From Paenisporosarcina cavernae (GTDB taxonomy: Bacteria > Bacillota > Bacilli > Bacillales_A > Planococcaceae): 64,000 nt of DNA. The stretch is taken from assembly GCF_003595195.1 (NCBI RefSeq), contig NZ_CP032418.1:1500501-1564500 (forward strand). Reading direction: 5' to 3'. The notes under the pieces were generated by a model. It did no database searches, was not told where the DNA came from, and was given only the letters and a program-made list of their open reading frames with translations. Below are positions 63,581 to 64,000 of the stretch, in pieces (position 1 is the stretch's first letter; each line of letters begins with the position of its first letter). The position numbers were made by a program, and so were the translations under genes.

Positions 63581-64000
63581 TTGTTTCAAAAAATAGAGTG
63601 GAAAAAAATGATTCTTATCCTGCTAATTATCGGTATAGCATTTCATGCTATGCCTTTAACTGCAGGAATTATCGTAGCATACTTTTTATCTCCAATAAGC
63701 CTTTTTTTAACGAACAGGCTAAAAATACCCCGAATTTTTTCCACATTACTGACGCTGTTTCTTTTTTGTCTTATTGCAGCTGCATCGGCGAGCATTTTTT
63801 TAACACTTACATGGTTGCAAATTAAGGACACCATTTATCTATTACAACAAGGTACTTTGCTAGACTCTCCTACCTCTAACCAAATTCTTTCTGCTCTAGA
63901 TCGACAACTCATTCTTTACATGGAAAAAATCCAAACAACTATTCCATCTATTTTATCTGAAATTCCCACTAAATTTTTCGAATTCGTTTTATTTTGTTTT
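63581..64000 (+). CDS. ytvI: YtvI-like AI-2E family membrane protein, partial (3' end outside window)
   Basis: About 140 residues visible. TTG 63581 with GAAGG nine bases upstream is the likely start; ATG 63572 is in frame but abuts the GAAGG. MPLTAGIIVAYFLSPISLFL (about residues 25-44) and the following helix pair fit the AI-2E/PerM transporter family; a third region after residue 80 is periplasmic-like. Next to citZ, as ytvI is in B. subtilis. A TTGACT...GATTAT promoter (63522-63550) precedes it. Confidence 0.72.
   Translation, partial: MFQKIEWKKMILILLIIGIAFHAMPLTAGIIVAYFLSPISLFLTNRLKIPRIFSTLLTLFLFCLIAAASASIFLTLTWLQIKDTIYLLQQGTLLDSPTSNQILSALDRQLILYMEKIQTTIPSILSEIPTKFFEFVLFCF

Noticed and set aside
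63562-63825. 87-codon plus-strand ORF near the window end
   Set aside because: Another frame of the same DNA codes for an AI-2E-type protein that runs off the window, with better family features.

Overview
The window is a low-GC (roughly 37-38 %) chromosomal segment from an endospore-forming member of the Bacillales. Gene content and order follow the Bacillus subtilis chromosome from hemX through lon, clpX, tig, rph, gerE, sdhCAB, uvrC, etf, mutSB, pheST, infC, thrS, dnaBI, phoPR and citZ-icd-mdh to ytvI. gerE and sspI show spore formation. The divergence of the proteins and the missing neighbours (lonB next to lon, ytxBC between thrS and dnaI) suggest a relative outside the B. subtilis group, perhaps of the Psychrobacillus/Lysinibacillus/Sporosarcina (Planococcaceae) kind. 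That placement is inference. I see no prophage, insertion sequence or CRISPR array. Almost all genes are on the minus strand; only six short or partial plus-strand genes occur.

Layout. 1-2.1 kb: start of the haem operon (hemA, hemX). 2.3-9.4 kb: a small membrane protein, then engB, lon, clpX, tig and a TPR protein. 9.5-10.0 kb: a tRNA-Arg(UCU) gene split by a 338-nt group I intron. 10.0-17.3 kb: nucleotide, wall and sporulation genes (rdgB, rph, murI, a MarR regulator, gerE, a thioesterase), then sdhCAB and yslB. 17.5-21.8 kb: lysC with its lysine riboswitch, uvrC, trxA. 21.9-26.8 kb: fatty-acid oxidation (lcfA, fadR, fadB, etfB, etfA) with FadR and CcpA-type sites. 27-33.6 kb: DUF350, mutSB, polX, cvpA, zapA, rnhC. 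33.6-44.5 kb: translation genes with two T-box leaders (pheST, thrS) and an L20-type leader (infC-rpmI-rplT), plus sspI and a few metabolic genes. 44.5-48.1 kb: a Fur-controlled ferric-iron ABC transporter that looks inserted relative to B. subtilis. 48.3-57.2 kb: dnaI-dnaB-nrdR, speD, gapB, coaE, mutM, polA. 57.2-63.4 kb: phoPR, a MaoC protein, and the TCA genes mdh, icd, citZ. The plus strand ends in a partial ytvI-like gene.

How it works together: the window is mainly core physiology, with dense cis-regulation written in RNA (riboswitch, T-boxes, L20 leader, attenuator-like hairpins) and in DNA operators (PerR/Fur-like, FadR, CcpN, cre).

The observations most worth a second look are: (1) the self-splicing-type group I intron in tRNA-Arg(UCU), inserted at the same anticodon position as the cyanobacterial tRNA-Leu intron; (2) the speD leader, with two mutually reinforcing anti-Shine-Dalgarno pairings; (3) a 40-bp palindrome that can serve both as FadR operator and as an intrinsic terminator directly before fadR; (4) a ~100-nt hairpin between cvpA and polX; and (5) a short hydrophobic ORF directly after, and in frame with, the DUF350 gene. 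All calls come from reading the sequence; no database search was run.
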